Shown here piece after piece: positions 4,803 through 7,466 of a stretch of DNA of 7,466 bases. The stretch comes from Nautiliaceae bacterium (GTDB lineage: Bacteria; Campylobacterota; Campylobacteria; Campylobacterales; Nautiliaceae): positions 1 through 7,466 of the forward strand of contig JALTBU010000085.1 in the NCBI GenBank assembly GCA_027008345.1. The letters are read 5' to 3'. The position numbers and the translations under genes are program-made. The first letter of the stretch is position 1, and the number at the start of each line of letters is the position of its first letter. Below the pieces are notes generated by a model. That model was given only the letters and a program-made list of their open reading frames with translations. It was not told the DNA's origin and searched no databases.

Positions 4803-6733
4803 ACTATTTCAATAATTTTTTCCACCACACTTGGGTCTTCAAGAGTTGAAGTGTCTTGTTTAATCTCTTCTCCTTTTGCAATGGCTCTTAGTATTCTTCT
4901 CATAATTTTACCGCTTCTGGTTTTTGGAAGCCCCGGAACAAAAGCAAAATCTTTAACTTTTGCAATATTTCCAATCTCTTTTGCAATAATTTCATTAATT
5001 TCTTTCATAAGTTCAACATCTTCACCAAGATTTTCATTTGATTTTAAAACAATATATGCAAATATGCTTTCACCTGTAATTTCATCAGGTTTACCGACGA
5101 CTGCAACTTCTGCAACGTGAGGATGTTTTTGTATAGCCGCTTCAATTTCGGCAGTTCCAAGCCTGTGACCACTTACATTTATAACATCATCAACCCTTCC
5201 AGTAATCCAAATATAACCGTCTTCATCATATATTGCACCATCACCTGAGAAATAAACAGGCTTACCATCTTTTTTTGCTGTTCCAAAATAACTGCTTACA
5301 AATCTTTCAGGATCACCCCAGATTGTTCTTATCATACTCGGCCACGGTTTAGTAATACATAAAAGTCCTTTTTCATTAGGAGGCATTTTATTCCCGTTTT
5401 CATCAATAATTTCTGCAAAAATTCCAGGAAGAGGGAATGTTGCGCTTCCCGGTTTAATAGGAGTGGCCGCAGGAAGAGGGGATATCATATGCCCTCCCGT
5501 TTCAGTCTGCCACCATGTATCGACTATTGAACATCTGCCATTACCCACAACATCATAATACCATTTCCAAGCTGCGGGATCTATAGGTTCCCCAACTGTT
5601 CCTAAAATTCTAAGTGAAGTTAAATCATATTTTTTAGGCTCATCTGCTCCGATTTTGTGAAGAAGTCTTATTGCAGTAGGAGCTGTGTAGAATTGATTTA
5701 CTTTATATTCTTCTATCATTTTCCAAGCTCTTCCGGCATCCGGATAAGTTAAAACTCCTTCAAACATAAGAGTTGTAGCACCGGCAGCTAAAGGTCCGTA
5801 AACTATATAAGTATGTCCTGTAATCCATCCGATATCAGCCGTACACCAGAATGTATCGTTATTTTTTATATCAAAAACCCATTCCATTGTAAGCTGAGCC
5901 CAAAGAATATAACCTGCTTGATGATGTTCAACCCCTTTTGGTTTTCCTGTACTTCCTGATGTATAAAGCAAAAATAAAGGATCTTCACTATCCATTATTT
6001 CAAATGGACATTCATTATCCTGATTAACAATTAAATCATTATAACTTACATCTCTTCCTTCAACCCATTCAATCTCTTCATTGTTTCTCTCAACTACTAC
6101 AACTTTTTCTACACAATCAACACCTTCAAGTGCTTTGTCAACTACCGGTTTTAACATATAAGGTTTACCTTTTCTAAATGCACCATCAGCTGTGATTACT
6201 ATTTTTGCCTCGGCATCAAGAATCCTGTCTTTAAGAGCTTCTGCACTGAAACCGCCAAACACTACGCTGTGAATTGCTCCAATTCTTGCACATGCAAGCA
6301 TTGCAAACGCGGCTTCGGGAATCATTGGCATATAAATAACAACCCTGTCTCCTTTTTTTACACCGAGAGATTTAAGTAAATTTGCAAATCTGTTAACTTC
6401 CCTGTGTAATTCAAGGTACGTAATAATTCTTTTTTCTCCGTTGTCACCTTCCCAGATAATTGCAGCTTTGTTTTTTTTATCTTTAAGGTGTCTGTCTATA
6501 CACTGATATGCAACATTCAATTTACCCTCAGTAAACCACTTGTAAAAAGGAGCATTACTTTCATCAAGTACTTTTTTAAAAGGCGCAAACCAAGATATTT
6601 TTTCATTTGCAAGTTTTGCCCATGTCCCTTCATAATCTTTTTCAAATTCTTTTACCAAATCCTCATATTCACACATATTTTTAAATGCCGGATTTTCAAA
6701 AAGTTCCTTATGCGGATAATAAATTTCGCTCAT
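4784..6733 (-). CDS. acs: Acetyl-CoA synthetase (AMP-forming)
   Basis: Acs activates acetate with ATP and CoA to acetyl-CoA, AMP and pyrophosphate, through an acetyl-adenylate, in the cytoplasm. With the start chosen here the protein has 649 residues, the normal length. Visible are the AMP-binding loop YTSGSTGKPKG at 257-267; the VGEPIDPAAW region near 380-389; DTWWQTETGG at 405-414, whose second Trp (W408) matches the residue that limits the pocket to acetate; the hinge region GRVDDVINVSGHRLG near 512-526; and PKTRSGKIMRR near 603-612, with K609 as the catalytic lysine that is commonly reversibly acetylated. An upstream in-frame ATG at 6764-6766 would add 11 residues, but the ATG at 6731-6733 has AAGGAG at ideal spacing and gives the family-like start MSEIYYPHKELF. 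No Pat or CobB regulator gene is in view. Confidence 0.96.
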   Translation of the reverse strand: MSEIYYPHKELFENPAFKNMCEYEDLVKEFEKDYEGTWAKLANEKISWFAPFKKVLDESNAPFYKWFTEGKLNVAYQCIDRHLKDKKNKAAIIWEGDNGEKRIITYLELHREVNRFANLLKSLGVKKGDRVVIYMPMIPEAAFAMLACARIGAIHSVVFGGFSAEALKDRILDAEAKIVITADGAFRKGKPYMLKPVVDKALEGVDCVEKVVVVERNNEEIEWVEGRDVSYNDLIVNQDNECPFEIMDSEDPLFLLYTSGSTGKPKGVEHHQAGYILWAQLTMEWVFDIKNNDTFWCTADIGWITGHTYIVYGPLAAGATTLMFEGVLTYPDAGRAWKMIEEYKVNQFYTAPTAIRLLHKIGADEPKKYDLTSLRILGTVGEPIDPAAWKWYYDVVGNGRCSIVDTWWQTETGGHMISPLPAATPIKPGSATFPLPGIFAEIIDENGNKMPPNEKGLLCITKPWPSMIRTIWGDPERFVSSYFGTAKKDGKPVYFSGDGAIYDEDGYIWITGRVDDVINVSGHRLGTAEIEAAIQKHPHVAEVAVVGKPDEITGESIFAYIVLKSNENLGEDVELMKEINEIIAKEIGNIAKVKDFAFVPGLPKTRSGKIMRRILRAIAKGEEIKQDTSTLEDPSVVEKIIEIVKSCQI

Positions 6734-6739
6734 TAAAAA

Positions 6740-6745
6740 CTCCTT
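6740..6745 (-). promoter_or_regulatory. Ribosome-binding site that fixes the acs start
   Basis: The minus strand reads AAGGAG, ending 6 nt before the ATG at 6733-6731. It would lie inside the coding region if the upstream ATG at 6766 were used. It therefore argues for the shorter, 649-residue Acs. Confidence 0.8.
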
Positions 6746-6754
6746 TTTATTTTC

Positions 6755-6760
6755 ATAATA
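6755..6760 (-). promoter_or_regulatory. Weak candidate -10 box for acs
   Basis: The minus strand reads TATTAT, preceded by a T-rich run (TTTTTTGTTT). The predicted start would lie just before the AAGGAG, as with the other promoters here. The surrounding sequence is so AT-rich that chance matches are likely. Read-through from the upstream membrane-protein gene is an alternative. Confidence 0.3.
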
Positions 6761-6774
6761 AAACAAAAAATTTT

Positions 6775-6799
6775 AAAAAATAAGAAAAAAGAACTTATT
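6775..6799 (-). terminator. Weak candidate terminator after the BrkB-family gene
   Basis: In the leftward transcript AAUAAG (6799-6794) can pair with CUUAUU (6784-6779) around a 9-nt U-rich loop, followed by four more U. The stem is almost all A-U and thus weak. The stop codon of the membrane-protein gene (6797-6795) lies in the first arm, as with the other terminators in the window. Partial read-through into acs is likely. Confidence 0.35.
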
Positions 6800-7466
6800 C
6801 TCCACTCTCTGTGTAGTTTTGTAACATTTTATCTTCCAAATATTTTATTGTATATATGCCTGAAATATAAATAATCCAGTTAATGTAAATCCATAAAAAC
6901 AAAAAAAGAAGTATTGATAATGAGCCGTAAATTGTAGTGTAAGTTTTGTTAAAAATAACATAATATAAAAATATGTTTTTAGCAATAAAAAACAAAACAG
7001 TCACAATAAATGAAATTTTGAGTGTTATTTTAATGCTTTGGATATTTAAAGTAAGCATATATGCCAAGAAAAAAGTAAGCCATATAATTATAAATGGAAC
7101 TAAAAAACCAAAAGATACATGTAAGAAAAATTCAAGTTTTACTGAAAGATAAATTGCTATGGCAAATAAAACAGGAAAAAGTGTTAACATTGTCCAATAA
7201 AGTTTAAGTTTTTCCCATGTATTTCTTTTTTGCTGTTTAAAAATTTTTGAAATAATTGTTTCGTAGTTGTCAAAAAACAGAATTGATGTAATAATTATAT
7301 AAATACCTCCAATTAACCCCATTTTAGAAGAATTTGCCAAAAAAGCATTTAAATACATTTTAATCTGTTCCTGATTAGAAGGAAGAATATTTGAAATTAA
7401 AAAATTTTGAAGTTTTTGATAAAAAGCATTAAAAAACGGAGTTGAAGAAAAAATGGATAAAACAAG
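6795..7466 (-). CDS. YihY/BrkB-family inner-membrane protein, 5' end outside the window
   Basis: The frame is open from the right edge to the stop at 6797-6795, which gives 223 visible residues. An internal ATG at 7356-7358 is probably not the start, because the 36 codons before it continue the family pattern: STPFFNAFYQKLQNFLISNILPSNQEQ precedes the first complete membrane segment. About five hydrophobic segments are visible, near residues 50-65, 92-109, 117-139, 148-171 and 179-206. RNTWEKLKLYWTMLTLFPVLF and the C-terminal WIYINWIIYISG match the conserved parts of the YihY/virulence factor BrkB family, once misnamed ribonuclease BN. Members usually have 260-300 residues, so perhaps 40-70 are missing here. 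The family's molecular function is not established; transport or envelope roles have been suggested. It lies 61 nt upstream of acs on the same strand. Confidence 0.85.
   Translation of the reverse strand, partial: LVLSIFSSTPFFNAFYQKLQNFLISNILPSNQEQIKMYLNAFLANSSKMGLIGGIYIIITSILFFDNYETIISKIFKQQKRNTWEKLKLYWTMLTLFPVLFAIAIYLSVKLEFFLHVSFGFLVPFIIIWLTFFLAYMLTLNIQSIKITLKISFIVTVLFFIAKNIFLYYVIFNKTYTTIYGSLSILLFLFLWIYINWIIYISGIYTIKYLEDKMLQNYTESGE

Noticed and set aside
4851..5120. Rightward hydrophobic frame inside acs
   Set aside because: It is antisense to the conserved C-terminal domain of Acs. The apparent hydrophobicity comes from complementing Lys/Glu-rich codons.
6734..6766. Upstream in-frame ATG that would extend Acs to 660 residues
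   Set aside because: The extra residues MFYYENKKEFL are translated from the leader that contains the AAGGAG for the ATG at 6731-6733. The shorter protein has the family's usual N-terminus and length.
7356..7358. ATG as the start of the YihY/BrkB-family gene
   Set aside because: The frame stays open to the window edge, and the upstream codons continue the family's conserved pattern. The gene is cut by the edge rather than short.
1..7466. CRISPR array, insertion sequence, tRNA/rRNA or riboswitch
   Set aside because: No regularly spaced repeats, transposase or terminal inverted repeats, or tRNA-like folds were seen. All gaps between genes are 61 nt or less, too short for a known riboswitch.

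Overview
The window is low-GC, very compact bacterial DNA, with the longest gap between genes about 60 bp. It looks like a Campylobacterota (epsilonproteobacterial) chromosome, possibly a vent-type lineage such as Nautiliales. That inference rests on the Lys/Ile/Glu-rich proteins, a secreted Sel1-type protein with Helicobacter-style CX7C cysteine pairs, and promoters that show a T-rich stretch plus a -10 box but no clear -35. The genus is a guess. No mobile element, CRISPR array, tRNA or rRNA is visible, and most of the region is housekeeping.

Layout. The first 35 bases may hold the last ten codons of a rightward gene. A leftward operon then runs from 2289 down to 38: argH (argininosuccinate lyase), an OsmC/Ohr-like protein with an unusual cysteine-rich tail, and a small periplasmic Sel1-repeat protein. 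The genes are joined by an ATGA overlap and a 9-nt gap. A 42-bp divergent region separates argH from a rightward pair: a two-lobed YfbR-like HD-domain protein (2332-3483) and a predicted outer-membrane beta-barrel (3470-4219) that overlaps it by 14 nt. Convergent to these is ppa (inorganic pyrophosphatase, 4227-4745). Upstream of ppa on the same strand are acs (AMP-forming acetyl-CoA synthetase, 4784-6733) and the 3' part of a YihY/BrkB-family membrane protein whose start lies beyond the right edge (6795 to past 7466).

How the genes relate. Acs makes acetyl-CoA, AMP and pyrophosphate from acetate, and the adjacent Ppa removes the pyrophosphate, so that pair is metabolically coherent although each seems to have its own promoter. 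ArgH completes arginine synthesis. No functional link between ArgH and the two cysteine-containing proteins behind it can be read from the sequence.

The main points for a second look are: the HD protein, which appears to be an internal duplication whose N-terminal half has lost most metal ligands; the CxCC tail of the OsmC-like protein; hairpins that overlap stop codons at all four transcription-unit ends; and very tightly packed divergent or interleaved promoters. I see no convincing undescribed multi-gene system.
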